64,000 nucleotides of DNA from Symbiodinium natans (Eukaryota > Sar > Dinophyceae > Suessiales > Symbiodiniaceae): assembly GCA_905221605.1 (NCBI GenBank), contig CAJNDS010002812.1:656001-720000 (forward strand), in the 5' to 3' direction. Positions 9,880 to 19,719 of the stretch are shown here, piece after piece (the first letter of the stretch is position 1; each line of letters starts with the position of its first letter). The notes under the pieces are model-generated. The model made no database searches and was not told the DNA's origin. It saw only the letters and a list, made by a program, of their open reading frames with translations. Made by a program: the position numbers and the translations under genes.

Positions 9880-10239
9880 TGGGCCGTTTAGGCTTAGATG
9901 CTTATAGGGTAGAGAATTTCGGGTTCAGGGTTTGGGGTCTATAGGGCCTGCACTGGTTTGTTTGGAGCGCAATTGAGGTGTGAAGGCATTTAGGGGTTTG
10001 AAGCGTATAGAGGCTCTAGGATACTGCGGGGGAGGTCGCTACTCAATCCCAGGTGATTGGCCTCAACTCTGCGATGAGCGCAGCATCAGCGGCTCAGGCA
10101 ACTGGTGTGGGGTTCAGGGGACACGTAGGGTCTGGCTGAGCACCCTTCACCTCAATTGCGCCCCAAAAAAAACAGTGCGGGCCCTATAGACCCCAAACCC
10201 TGAACCCGAAAGTCTCTACCCTATAAGCCTAACGGCCCA
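9880..10239. mobile_element. fold-back element with about 100-bp inverted arms
   Basis: The left arm (9880-9985: 'tgggccgtttaggcttagat ... gcgcaattgaggtg') is the reverse complement of the right arm (10140-10239: 'cacctcaattgcgccccaaa ... cctaacggccca'), with a few small indels. The arms themselves carry telomere-like words ('ttcgggttcagggtttgggg'). The roughly 150-bp middle has no recognised ORF. No clear target duplication. Confidence 0.85.
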
Positions 10240-10589
10240 CGACGTTTAGGATGTTTTTGTGTCTGTGCTGTTTCGGGCGTTCTGGGTCCAAAGCTGTAGT
10301 GCCAGCAGGCATTCAAGAGCGAAGGAACTCCGAGGCAGGTTGAGTATCAGCATGAAGATCCATGCCTGACAGTTCACGAGTCAGCACATCAGGCATACAC
10401 CCGGTGGATTTACAAGCACACCCAAAAGCCTCAACCCCTACAACCCTACATTATGAGCCCTAGACCATCAACCCCAAACCCTAAGCCCCTCGATCTCCTC
10501 TCAAGCCCAAAACGACCGGCATTTTCCCAGACCAGGGGTACCCCTAATATATACCCCCACAAGACTCTAGCCATGATAGGAACCCTCAA

Positions 10590-10852
10590 AACAGGTACCC
10601 CCCCCCCTTTTTTTCGCCGAAGCCCGAACTAACCCCTAGTTATAAATACAAACCCCAAGCCCTAAACTTCCCAAACCTGTCAGAACCCCCCCCCCCCCCC
10701 AGAACGAAGCAGCCCTCTAGTCATAAATACACAAAGCCCTAAGCCCGAAACTTCCTAAACCTTTCAGAAACCCCCCCCCCAGAACGAAGCCCTATAGGTA
10801 TGAATACAAAGCCCTAGGCCCTAAACTTCCTAAACCTTTCGGAAACCCCCAA
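10590..10852. repeat. three tandem copies of an 85-90 bp unit
   Basis: Each copy has a poly-C run, a 'gaacgaagc' or 'cgaagcccgaac' segment, 'ataaatacaaa' or 'atgaatacaaag', 'gccctaaacttccyaaacct' and 'tcagaa' or 'tcggaa'. The copies differ by indels and by poly-C length. Confidence 0.85.
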
Positions 10853-10864
10853 ACTCTTCCGAAG

Positions 10865-10930
10865 GCCTGGCGCCGGCCCTTGTCCCTGCTCCGCGACTTC
10901 GGCGCGCGGCGCCTCACCGCGTCGGCGCCT
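10865..10930 (+). CDS. PPR exon (helix B half)
   Basis: After 'ctcttccgaag' in phase 0 the + strand reads AWRRPLSLLRDFGARRLTAS. 'AWRR-LSLLRD' is a close match to PPR helix B (W..AL.LL..M). It is followed by a TTTAGGG block at 10968. The 3' border is not certain. Confidence 0.7.
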
Positions 10931-10967
10931 CCGCGTGGAAAGCAGAAGACCGGTTGTTGGAGTTGAT

Positions 10968-11045
10968 AAGGTTTAGGGTTTTAATTTGGGTTCTGTATTT
11001 TGGGTTTTGGGTTTTGGGTTAGGGTTTAGGGTTTAGGGTTTCGGG
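10968..11045 (+). repeat. telomere-like block (TTTAGGG, TTTTGGG)
   Basis: Degenerate then clean units, just downstream of the 10.87 kb PPR exon. Confidence 0.85.
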
Positions 11046-11279
11046 TTTATACATGTCGACCGTCTAGGATAGCCTTCATGCCCTTCAAACAGCAGGTCCA
11101 GTGATGTCGCCCTTCTTCATGTTGATATGCTTTGATGACGACAGCGACGTTGATGATGAGTGCTGGTAGTGACGCTAGCCCCTCACATCCCCGCTTTCGT
11201 GGCACTGGACCATGGCATAAGAGAGCAAAGACTCTGCGGCCCGCGCCCCGGACCAACCGCAAGCGCTCTGAAAGCCTAA

Positions 11280-11345
11280 CCATAAACCCTAAACCCTAAG
11301 CCTGAGACCCTAAACCATAAACCCTAAACCCTAAACCCTAAATCC
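11280..11345 (-). repeat. telomere-like block at intron 3' end
   Basis: CCCTAAA and CCATAAA units ending 10 bp before the acceptor of the next PPR exon. With the G-strand block at 10968 they would pair across one intron. Confidence 0.9.
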
Positions 11346-11354
11346 TCAGCCCAG

Positions 11355-11447
11355 ACGTTCTGGAGGCGTTTACTGCCAGCACCGCGGCCTCTGCTTGCGC
11401 TGTGGCATCGGAGTGGAAGGCTCCACAGCGCTTCCCCATTGACAAGG
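11355..11447 (+). CDS. PPR exon (complete motif)
   Basis: After 'cctcagcccag', phase 2, the + strand reads VLEAFTASTAASACAVASEW followed by KAPQRFPIDKG. 'AASACAVASEW' has the canonical Cys-to-Trp spacing of six. A GC donor candidate lies at 11448. A TTTAGGG block starts about 10 bp later. Confidence 0.7.
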
Positions 11448-11457
11448 GCACATCGGA

Positions 11458-11503
11458 GGGTTTAGGGTTTAGGGTTGAGGGTTGAGGGTTGAGGGTTCGG
11501 GGT

Positions 11504-11541
<38 letters not shown>

Positions 11542-11592
11542 CGGTTGAGCGTTGAGGGTTGAGGGTTGAGGGGTTGAGGGTTGAGGGTTTAG
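11458..11592 (+). repeat. telomere-like block, mostly TTGAGGG
   Basis: About 17 units, predominantly the TTGAGGG variant, showing local homogenisation of a mutant unit. Confidence 0.95.
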
Positions 11593-11599
11593 GTGGTCT

Positions 11600-11695
11600 T
11601 GGAGGTTCCCCCCCTGTAAACTAACAGTCTGCGGTAGGGGGGTACTGTAGGATCATCCCGAAGAAGGACTGTTAGCAAAAGGGGGGAACATCCCA
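11600..11695. mobile_element. F1 TIR element
   Basis: 'tggaggttccccccctgtaa' and 'ggactgttagcaaaaggggg' plus 'gaacatccca'. It abuts the telomere-like block. Confidence 0.85.
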
Positions 11696-12221
11696 ATGTT
11701 GTTTTTTTTAAAGAAGGGGCCCTGCGAACTCCCACTTTTAAGGCCTGTCCAACGTTAGCATTGGGGGTCCCTTTCGGGAGATGTGTAGGGGGATTCTGCT
11801 AGATGTGGAGTGTAAAGTGGTACCCCCTGTTTGGCAAATTCCCAGGTATCAACGAAAGGGTAGACGTACCTGGTAAGTAAGGAAAGCTCACCTTCTGCAC
11901 GGGTACTGTATGTTGTGCATGCGTAGCTTTCTCCCGGCCCAACGCAAGCGCCGAGAACTCGTAACCCAAGCGCAGAGTCCATCCAGGTCAGGATCGGAAC
12001 TGTACCCCAAAGCGCGTAAGCCCTAAACCCTAAAAAGTTAGCAAACCTGCCAGCTAGACCTTTGCCTCATGTGCAATATCCTGCTCTGAGTCTTAAAAGG
12101 GTTTTGGGGTTGTGGGGGGGGGGGGGGGGGGAGGTGATCTAAGCTCAAGATAGCTACATCAATCAACACGATTACCACTCAACCTCTAGACTCTAAACCC
12201 AAAAGCCCCGCCGCCCAAAAG

Positions 12222-12305
12222 GTTGCCCTGGAAGTGCCCGGGTCCTTGGCCGTCTGCGGGGTGTCGCTGACGGCAGAGAGACACTTGGACCATTGCTGGC
12301 CGGGG
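12222..12305 (+). CDS. exon candidate
   Basis: After 'gcccaaaag' in phase 0: VALEVPGSLAVCGVSLTAER then HLDHCWPG. C-strand-like words lie upstream and G runs plus TTTAGGG downstream, as for PPR exons. The PPR match is weak. Confidence 0.35.
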
Positions 12306-12660
12306 GTTGCGGTCGTGTGGGGGGGATTGGGGGGGGGGTTGGGGGGGCACATAAGGTTTAGGGCTCAGAGGGTCGAAGAATTTGTTTAGTCGGTGTAGGG
12401 TTGCCCACTTTGTCTTCCGGATAGAACCCTGGAGTGCTTTCTTTCATTGGGATGTCGAGCTACATGAATTACGAGTACTTCTACCAGAAGGTAGCAAACA
12501 TAGAGACAACATCTTCGGAAGAATGTTCATATCCTGCGGCGGTATGCCCTTCTAATTCAAGGGGTCAAGGCGCCGATCCCTTGCTACACTTATACAGCCA
12601 GGATAATGTAAGTGTTTTGGGTTTAGGGTTTAGGGTTTGGGGTTTAGGATTTAGGGTTTG

Positions 12661-12760
12661 TGGGATGTTCCCCCTCAGACTAACAGTCCGTAATTAATAG
12701 GGAGTATAGTACTCCCTGCTACAATCCTTAAGGACTGTTAGTATAAGGAGGAACATCCCA
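12661..12760. mobile_element. F1 TIR element (reference-quality copy)
   Basis: An exact 100-bp copy: 'tgggatgttccccctcagac' and 'ggactgttagtataaggagg' plus 'aacatccca'. TIRs run about 32 bp. The core is an imperfect palindrome around 'tagggagtatagtactccct'. Confidence 0.9.
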
Positions 12761-13174
12761 AACATATTGTCGTTCTTTTAAAGCAGGTTCAAAATATATA
12801 CGATCGGAGCTTTACTTGAGGCCCGACCTCTTGTGAGTTTGTAAAGCCCAGCAAAAGCATTTGTGCTGCAGTGGAGTTTGCCTGGCTTGGTCGGAAACCA
12901 AACAAAAACCCCGATCACACCATCTACAAAGGACATTTCAAGGTAAAATCCGTGCAGCTCGAAAAAGGTTTTCTTTCCCTATCGAATTGTCGACCCTCCT
13001 ACTTTGTTGAGCGGTTCCCGTTTATTGTGACCCTGACTTACGTCTACTGTCAAATCGCAGCAGCAGCACCACCACCAACCACAGTACCATTGCAATCCCT
13101 TCTCCCCAAATTCAGGCCCCCCCCCCCCCCCCCCCCCGCCCCCAATATTAACATATTTTCGGGGAGGGGATGAA

Positions 13175-13307
13175 TATAGGGGTCGGAATAATTTTCAGTG
13201 GGCGGAGGGGATGAACAAAGGGGTCGGAATAATTACGAGTAGTCTTCCCTTATGGTCCCTGTGTAATCATACTAGAAACCTATTTATAATATTGGGGCTT
13301 AGAGGAT
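13175..13307. mobile_element. F4 element with duplicated left end
   Basis: 'gaggggatgaatataggggtcggaataatt' is repeated about 37 bp later as 'gaggggatgaacaaaggggtcggaataatt'; the rest matches F4. A poly-C run lies 40 bp upstream. Confidence 0.7.
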
Positions 13308-13683
13308 TTAAATCAACTTGGCTCTTACATGATGTAGCGAAAGCAGCTCCTCAGAGTCTCACGAGTGCGCGTGCCATAAGCAATGCTTTCAGATTCTCCC
13401 GAACGCCCTAAAAAAAGCCCCCAAACCCTAAGATCCCAAAGGCCGGCGGCCGAAAAGCCTTATAAGCCCTTACCCCTTAGATCCTAAACCCCAAGCTCTA
13501 AGACTCTAAAAGCCTAACGTGCTAAGCCCTGTAAGATCCCTAAGACCCTAAAAAGCCTAAAGCCCCCAAACCTTGCAAGACCCCAAACCCCACACCCTGA
13601 GACCCTAAAAGCCCAAAACAATCAATCCTCCGTCCAGAACAGTCGGGTTTCCGAGGCCTCAACGCGGGTCAGAGTGGTTGCAG

Positions 13684-13743
13684 CAAAGTCGGGGCCTGGG
13701 GCAAGGCTCTGAGCTTCGTCGAATGCCTCAGGCGCTTACGATG
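13684..13743 (+). CDS. PPR exon (helix B half)
   Basis: Between acceptor 'gtggttgcag' and donor 'gtttgg', a 60-bp island encodes KVGAWGKALSFVECLRRLRW (phase 1). 'AWGKALSFVECLRR' fits PPR helix B closely. The donor is the start of a degenerate telomere-like block (gtttggggtttagggg). Confidence 0.75.
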
Positions 13744-13842
13744 GTTTGGGGTTTAGGGGTTCGGGGTTTAGAGGTTTAGGGGTTTGGGGTATATGTTTTG
13801 GGTTTAGGGTTTAGGGCTTTATGGCTTGGGGTTTAGGGCCTC
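13744..13842 (+). repeat. degenerate telomere-like block at intron start
   Basis: GTTTGGG, GTTTAGGGG and GTTCGGG units directly from the exon border. Confidence 0.85.
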
Positions 13843-13956
13843 ACAACCGTCGCAGGAAGACATAGTCGGACTCCGGATGACGTTGTGAGCAAGGGCTCCA
13901 ATTTAGGGGCAATGTACGCTGACGGGTAGCTAGGGGGCACATCCTTGTAGGAAAAC

Positions 13957-14053
13957 CCTAAACCCTAAACCCTAAACCCTAAACCCTAAACCCTAAACCC
14001 TAAACCCTAAACCCTAAACCCTAAACCCAAACCCTAAACCCTAAACCCTAAAC
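13957..14053 (-). repeat. telomere-like block (CCCTAAA)
   Basis: About 13 near-perfect units. Further C-strand blocks follow at 14355-14430 and 14858-14920. Confidence 0.97.
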
Positions 14054-14927
14054 CGTGTGTGCAAGACCTGAATTCTCAACCTGCATTGCCGACAGGTGCC
14101 AAGTACTACAGCCTGACAAGACAAGCTGCATCCTGAAAGCACTAAAGTTCAGGGCAGGATGACTTCATACTGCCCTTATCGGATACAATGGCAAAGAACA
14201 TGATGTGGCTCAAACATCATGCATATTTGTATTTGCTTGTGGTTATTTGTTTTTGTGTACTGTTGTCTGCCCGCTACTTCTTGTGATTCCGTTGGGTGTT
14301 TACGGCCCTCAACCCCAACTCCCAAAAGACCCCAAGCTCTTCAGAGGCTCTACACTCTACATCTAACCCTAAACTCTAAACCCTAAACCCTGAACCCTAA
14401 ACCCTGAACCCTAAACCCTAAACACGAAACCCTGAACCGCGCTGCGGCTCCTTCTCCTTCACACCGCATCGTTGCTCCTAGAGAGTTGGGAACTGGAACC
14501 TCCTCACACCAGAGGGCTTGGGGCCTTTTGGGGTTCCGAGGGAAGTTATTACATGGTCCCTTAATATGGGCCTTACTTTAAAAGGGGACCCCGTATACAC
14601 CCCTTACATACCCTTTCAAACCCAAGGGCCCATACTTCAGAAACAGGTTTGTAAGGCTTACCCCAAGCCCCAACAGCCCCAACACCAAAGCTCGAGGGTT
14701 TGAAGTTAGAGTTTAGGGTTAAGGGAACCATCAACGCCCAGACAGCCCAACACCCCTGAAATACAGCGAAGGCCTTAAACGGGCCTCAGTCCATCATGAA
14801 GGGGGATGGCGCCTCTCTGAACTGAAGCCCTAAATCAAAAAACGCTCGAAACCCACAACCCTAAACCCTAGCCCTAAACCCTAACCCTAAACCCTAAACC
14901 CTAAACCCTAAACCCTAAACCTTTTAG

Positions 14928-15015
14928 ACCTTACGAGTGCCCAGTGGACCAAGGCAACACTGCCACCACTGCGTGTGCTGCTGGCTCCGCTTGGCCGGCG
15001 GCCCCGCGTCCAAAG
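14928..15015 (+). CDS. PPR exon (helix B half)
   Basis: CCCTAAA repeats end in 'aaaccttttag', the acceptor. Phase 2 then gives LTSAQWTKATLPPLRVLLAP. 'AQWTKA...LRVLLA' fits PPR helix B. A clean TTTAGGG block starts at 15028. The exon fills the gap between the two opposed blocks. Confidence 0.65.
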
Positions 15016-15027
15016 CCATTTCTTCGT

Positions 15028-15138
15028 TTAGGGTTTAGGGTTTAGGGTTAGGGTTTAGGGTTTAGGGTTTAGGGTTTAGGGTTTAGGGTTTAGGGTTTAG
15101 GGTTTAGGGTTTAGGGTTTAGGGTTTAGGGTTTAGGGT
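15028..15138 (+). repeat. telomere-like block (TTTAGGG)
   Basis: About 15 units, one of the longest clean blocks. Confidence 0.97.
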
Positions 15139-15139
15139 C

Positions 15140-15855
15140 GAGGGGCTTCAGGGCAGGGTTTAGGTTTATAGTGTTTTTGGGCTTTGGGTTTCTGCGTTGA
15201 TTAGGACCCTTGAACCTCCCAAGTCGCTAAGATACTTCGACTAGTCTTCAACTTCAACTCCCTCAGACAAGATCCGCTCCGGGAGTTGCGGGGAGGAGGA
15301 GGACCCCTGCACTTTGTATAAATGTGTTCTGACCCTACACCTTCAACCCCGAAGCCATAAAGCATGCTTTAAGGTGTATTGCTGATTCAAGGGGCTCCCT
15401 GAACTTCAGCATTAGATGTTGCAGCTGAGGGTTGGTTCTTATAGATATGAAAGAGGGGTTCAGGGGCAGTTGAGGTTTGTTTGTAGATGGATCGTTAGAG
15501 GTTCAGGAGTTTAGGCCGCAGAGTGAGCTCGTCGCAGCATCCGCTTGAACTCGTCCAGTGCTTGCCCGAATATGTGGGACGCTGAGGCCCTCCGTTTGAC
15601 GAGCACCATGTGGCACTGGCATGTGCCGCCTACTGCCAGGCCGGTTGAAGTTGTTGTCCTGCCGAAGCCTGTGTGCGTGTGTGGCCTACAGGCTGCAGGG
15701 TTCAGAGTTGCACCGCGGCACATCTTTCCCTCATGCCACCAATACCCAGTTTTCCGTCAAGACATGATCCAAGACCTCTGAAATGTCCGGTGCCTATACT
15801 CAAAAACGCAATGCCTTGATCCAGCAAAGCCCTGATTATAGCTCCTGTGGACCTG
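15140..15855. other. intron-like stretch without recognised gene
   Basis: No telomeric blocks and no PPR signature. Open frames at 15511-15723 (-) and 15545-15781 (+) overlap each other and resemble nothing I know. Confidence 0.4.
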
Positions 15856-15856
15856 A

Positions 15857-15888
15857 GTACCCTAAACCCTAAACCCTAAACCCTAAAC
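15857..15888 (-). repeat. telomere-like block at intron 3' end
   Basis: Four CCCTAAA units, 38 bp before a PPR exon acceptor. Confidence 0.95.
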
Positions 15889-15925
15889 ACCCCTCAGTCC
15901 CCATCGAAAGCTCTTGACTGTGCAG

Positions 15926-16000
15926 GACCACGGTGGCCGTGCTGGGCGGCCTCGGGCTAAGTTGGGCCCAGGCTGCCTTGTTTCTGGAGGACAGGGGCTT
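15926..16000 (+). CDS. PPR exon
   Basis: After 'cttgactgtgcag' in phase 1: TTVAVLGGLGLSWAQAALFL then EDRG. 'SWAQAALFLED' is a good PPR helix B. It is followed by TTTAGGG repeats at 16008. Confidence 0.65.
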
Positions 16001-16007
16001 AGGTCAG

Positions 16008-16110
16008 AGTTAGGGTTTAGGGTTTAGGGTTTTGGGGTTTAGAGTTTAGGGTTTAGGGTTTAGGGTTTAGGGTTTAGGGTTTAGGGTTTAGGGTTTTGGG
16101 GTGCAGGGTG
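16008..16110 (+). repeat. telomere-like block (TTTAGGG)
   Basis: About 13 units, with TTTTGGGG variants at both ends. Confidence 0.95.
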
Positions 16111-16231
16111 TAGGGTTCATGAGGGTTTTGGAGTTTGGGATTGAGAGTTTGGGGCTCAAAGGCTCCCTCTGGGTGGAAGTAGAGAGCTGATACCCTGAAC
16201 CTTGAATGCTCTAGGTAGGGCCTTCTTGCAG

Positions 16232-16330
16232 GATCAACCCGACTCCACTCGCGATGCAATCACTGCCAGCGCCGCTGCGGCGAAACTTCCTTGGCCAGAG
16301 GCTTTGGATTTGGGGGCCTTTTTACTTCTA
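16232..16330 (+). CDS. PPR exon (complete motif)
   Basis: After 'gccttcttgcag' in phase 0: DQPDSTRDAITASAAAAKLP then WPEALDLGAFLLLP. 'DAITASAAAAKLPWPEALDLGAF' covers helix A and helix B, with Ser for Cys and two extra residues before Trp. The frame meets a stop near 16335, so the donor lies before that. Confidence 0.7.
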
Positions 16331-16341
16331 CCTACTTGAGT

Positions 16342-16515
16342 ACCCCCCCCCCCCCCCCAACACATGAAAGATAATGAGACCTATGTTGCCCTTATAAGGA
16401 AGAGTATCTTTAGTTGTTGAAGTTTTTTGTTTGTTTTTTATTTCCAATTTTTCATTTATCATTTTTTTTTGGGAGGAGGGGGGGGGGGGGCGGGTTTTGA
16501 AGCAAATAGTAGTTT
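16342..16515. mobile_element. eighth-family element with C, T and G homopolymers
   Basis: C16, then 'atgttgcccttataaggaag', T10, an interrupted G run and 'ttgaagcaaatagtagt'. It shares its right end with the 8.27 and 59.26 kb elements. Confidence 0.5.
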
Positions 16516-16818
16516 GGTTAAGGGTTTGGGTTTCTGAGCATCTTGGCATAGACTTACGTACGCCAGATGCCACAGGCTTGGCAACTACATGGTGTCACAA
16601 GCGTTTTCATGAACACATTTCTGGGGATTGTGTGGTGCTGCCCTTGTTGCAAGCATTCCGTGGTGCCTCAATTGATATGAGAAGTAGATGATAATCTCCA
16701 CTTCAGTGTCAGTGCGGGGAGGTTGGGGCATCACATCAGATGCTCTCGACAAAGACTTGCGTCGCCTAGGCGAGTATCTCTTAACTGCTGAATTGCTCCT
16801 GTGCTGTCAGCAAGGCCC

Positions 16819-16911
16819 ACCCAAAGGCTCCAATTGAGTTCTTTTTTGGGTTAGTTATAGGGGATTTTAGTATGCTACCCAAAAAGTTACTACGTAGGAG
16901 CCTTTGGGTAG
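16819..16911. mobile_element. F2 TIR element
   Basis: 'acccaaaggctccaattgag' and 'ctacgtaggagcctttgggt' are inverted. Confidence 0.85.
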
Positions 16912-17199
16912 TTTGGTATGTGAGGCGCTCGTGGTCATTGCCACAATGCCTTGGTCGGAGGCTGGGAAGATCCAGTTTTGTCTCACTCAGCAGAGACGCG
17001 CCGTCCTTCAGACTTGTTGGAGAGGTCCGACGCAAAAGTTTCTCTTCCATGTCTAGAGTCTAGAGAGTGATGCGTACCATATGATGTGATCTGGGATAGC
17101 CGACGAGCTAGACAGCCCTCTGCCCTGACCTACAGAATCTATAGATGTGAATCAGTAGTAGTATCCTCGGCGTACTGGTCCATGACCACCACCTTGCCC

Positions 17200-17273
17200 C
17201 TTAAACCCTAAACCCTAAACCCTAAACCCTAAACCCTAAACCCTAAACCCTCAACCCTCAACCCTCAACCCGG
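17200..17273 (-). repeat. telomere-like block ending at a splice acceptor
   Basis: CCCTAAA units, then CCCTCAA, ending 'caacccggcag', which is the acceptor of the next PPR exon. Confidence 0.95.
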
Positions 17274-17276
17274 CAG

Positions 17277-17333
17277 CTCCGCCCCGACCTGGTTTGCTGG
17301 AATTCCGTTCTTGGGGCCTCTTTGGCCGCAAGA
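17277..17333 (+). CDS. PPR exon (helix A half)
   Basis: Acceptor 'cccggcag', donor 'gtgaga', phase 0, 57 bp: LRPDLVCWNSVLGASLAAR. 'PDLVxWNSVLGA' is a textbook PPR start. C-strand repeats touch the acceptor and G-strand repeats begin at 17396. Confidence 0.8.
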
Positions 17334-17395
17334 GTGAGAAGAGACTGCCGGGTTCTTTGGTGCAGGTCAAGGCGAAACAAGCTGACCACAGATTT

Positions 17396-17806
17396 AGGGT
17401 TTAGGGTTTAGGGGTTAGAGGTTAGGGTTTAGGGTTTAGGGTTAGGGATGGGCTTTGTATTTTGTATAGCAACGTGCATCTTGGTATATAGAATGAGAAA
17501 GGAACCATCATCCTCTCTTTGTTGGGGATCGTGCTGGGATCATGAACCGAGATCAGGCTTGCTGTCGAGAACGTTGCTGGGGCTCAGCATCTTCATGCGC
17601 TTTTGAGATTGCTTGGGGATTGGTTCTTGTGTTGTTGCATGTTGTACAACCCAAACCTCTCAATCAATCTCCTATGATTGAGGAAACCGACCATCTGAGA
17701 AGTAAGGTTTAGGGTTTAGGGTTTAGGGGTTAGGGGTTAGGGGTTTAGGGTTTAGGGTGTAGGGTGTAGGGTGTAGGGTTTAGGGTGTAGGGTGTAGGGT
17801 GTAGGT
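17396..17806 (+). repeat. two telomere-like blocks (TTTAGGG, TGTAGGG)
   Basis: Blocks at 17396-17450 and 17703-17806; the second is dominated by the TGTAGGG variant. A T/G homopolymer follows. Confidence 0.9.
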
Positions 17807-17983
17807 TTTTTCTTTTTTTTTTGGGGGGGGGGGGTAATACTAACACGATGGCTTGGCTGAGGCCTGCGCCGAATGCTTTGAGTGGCCAGCTGCCTTGAGC
17901 CCAGACACCTCAGAAGCTGGGAAGGTAACCTTTCAACCTTTTTGGCTATAAAGCATATAGAATACCATTAAAAAAATGTATAT

Positions 17984-18021
17984 GTACATATGTATTCATA
18001 CATATATATATATATATATAT
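17984..18021. repeat. TA/CATA microsatellite
   Basis: 'atgtatatgtacatatgtat' then (AT)n. Confidence 0.9.
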
Positions 18022-18186
18022 GTGGTTAGCCTTTATGGTGATATATAGAATACTGCTACATCAAAGGTTAACCTGTTTTGGGGCTAGGCTATTCAGCCCC
18101 GAAGAGACTGCGTTCAGGGTTCAGGGTTTCGGTTCCAGGCTTTTGGCTGCTCACCCCGTACTACGCCAGGAGACTGTTTCGAGGCG

Positions 18187-18279
18187 TACCCAAGGCTCCT
18201 ATGTAATTTTTTGGGGGTAGTATATACTAGAATGCCCTTTGACTAACGGCAAAAGAAACCACATCAGAGCCTTCAGGTA
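18187..18279. mobile_element. F2 TIR element
   Basis: 'tacccaaggctcctatgtaa' and 'ccacatcagagccttcaggt'. Confidence 0.8.
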
Positions 18280-18524
18280 AACTGTTCACGAACATGGGGA
18301 CCCTCCCCTGAAAGCGGAACAGGCATGAAGTCAGCTTGACCAAGCCCGCATGGCCCAGTGAATGTATGAAAGCACGAACAAGCCAAAATCCGGGCCAAAA
18401 CTACGTAATATATAATTCTAGCGTTATTACCCTTCTTTTTCGCTTCCTCGCTACTATTAACTACCAATCAGCTTGCTAAGAAATGCTGAAGTCGTTTCGG
18501 GTTGCAGATTTAGGCCATGCATAT

Positions 18525-18624
18525 TGGGATGTTCCCCCTTATACTAACAGTCCTTAATCGGGATCATAGTACCCCCTATTTATAATCCCTCTTACGGGCT
18601 GTTAGTATCAGGGCGAACCTGCCA
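18525..18624. mobile_element. F1 TIR element
   Basis: 'tgggatgttcccccttatac' and 'gggctgttagtatcagggcg'. Confidence 0.85.
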
Positions 18625-18779
18625 ATATCGACAGCATGTTGCCTTGCGCCCGCTACCCAGCAACCCTCCGCCCTTCAATCTCCCAGATCCTACGCACTCA
18701 ATGTAAAACCGCCCCCCCCCCCCCCCCCCCCCCAAATTCAACGCAGTCCTTGAATCCCTAAGAGATGGTTCTTGGGTAG

Positions 18780-18860
18780 GGGTTGAAAGGCCTAGAGCCC
18801 GAACGTCTCGAGGCTTTGGCCATCTTAGAAGAGCCGGCCTTTGCCTGGGATGTTGCGAGC
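18780..18860 (+). CDS. exon candidate, weakly PPR-like
   Basis: After 'cttgggtag' one frame reads LEALAILEEPAFAWDVASFG, which could be the end of one PPR (LEALAILEE) and the start of the next (DVASFG). Linker length is off, so this is tentative. Confidence 0.35.
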
Positions 18861-19264
18861 TTCGGCCCTTCGCACGGGAGTATGGAGGACATTGATGATG
18901 GTTTCTGTAGGGTTTCATGGCCGGGCATGGGAAACTTGAGAGTCTGTGAGAATTTTGGGGCGGAGGGGGTGATGAATTTTTAGCCCGAGTTTGGGGTTTC
19001 GAGGAGGGTTTACGCTGTTGTCAGCGGTCTTGTAGTTGGAGTTGCGCGTTGGATTGGAGGAAGGATCAAATAATGTGCCTTCTTGGAAAGTCGTAGAAGC
19101 ATGCTCATTTGTGGATAGAAGATGCTGAGATAATGGAGTTCCGACAGCGAAGCCCAAATCCAAGACCCGACAGAGAGCCTTGTGAGACGAGACCCGCCAC
19201 CCTAAACCCCAAATGCTACACCCTATAAAACCCTAAACCATGTTTTTGCGGTGCTTGCATCCAG

Positions 19265-19320
19265 GTGCCAGCATGAAAGCTTCCGGCAAGGCAAGCCGAT
19301 GGCAGCATGCACTGCAGCTC
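19265..19320 (+). CDS. PPR exon (complete AC-W-AL motif)
   Basis: After 'gcttgcatccag', phase 2: ASMKASGKASRWQHALQLGE. Ser replaces Cys at the canonical position six before Trp, and 'RWQHALQL' is helix B. Donor candidates are GT after GAAGCAG or GC ('gccagc') after ATTGG. The frame stays open to about 19395 and also upstream to an ATG at 19239. Confidence 0.7.
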
Positions 19321-19552
19321 GGGGAAGCAGGTGGCCAGCATTGGGCCAGCACCATTCTTCTGAAGTCTTATGCGCGGTGCCCTTGTAAAACTTAGGACAA
19401 GAATCTTGTGTGGCCTTGCGGCTAGCGTGCATGATGGCAGTACAGATGCTCCGAGAAGTTGTAGCATGTAAAGACCCTCGCACTGCAGCGAAGACCTGGT
19501 CTTCCAAAGAGTCTCTCGTGCCTCACATCCTGCTGATGAGAAGGGCGAACAT

Positions 19553-19553
19553 G

Positions 19554-19586
<33 letters not shown>

Positions 19587-19712
19587 ATGATGCTGGTGCT
19601 GCCGATGAAGATTGGTGATGACTGATGAGGACTACTTGATGGTAGCGATGATGACCTTGAGGATGAGGATGAGGATGAGGATGATATGATGATGGTGATG
19701 ATGATGATGATG
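19553..19712. repeat. CTG and GAT/GAG trinucleotide repeats
   Basis: (CTG)n at 19553-19587, (GATGAG)n near 19657-19682 and (GAT)n to 19712. Confidence 0.95.
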
Positions 19713-19719
19713 ATGACAA

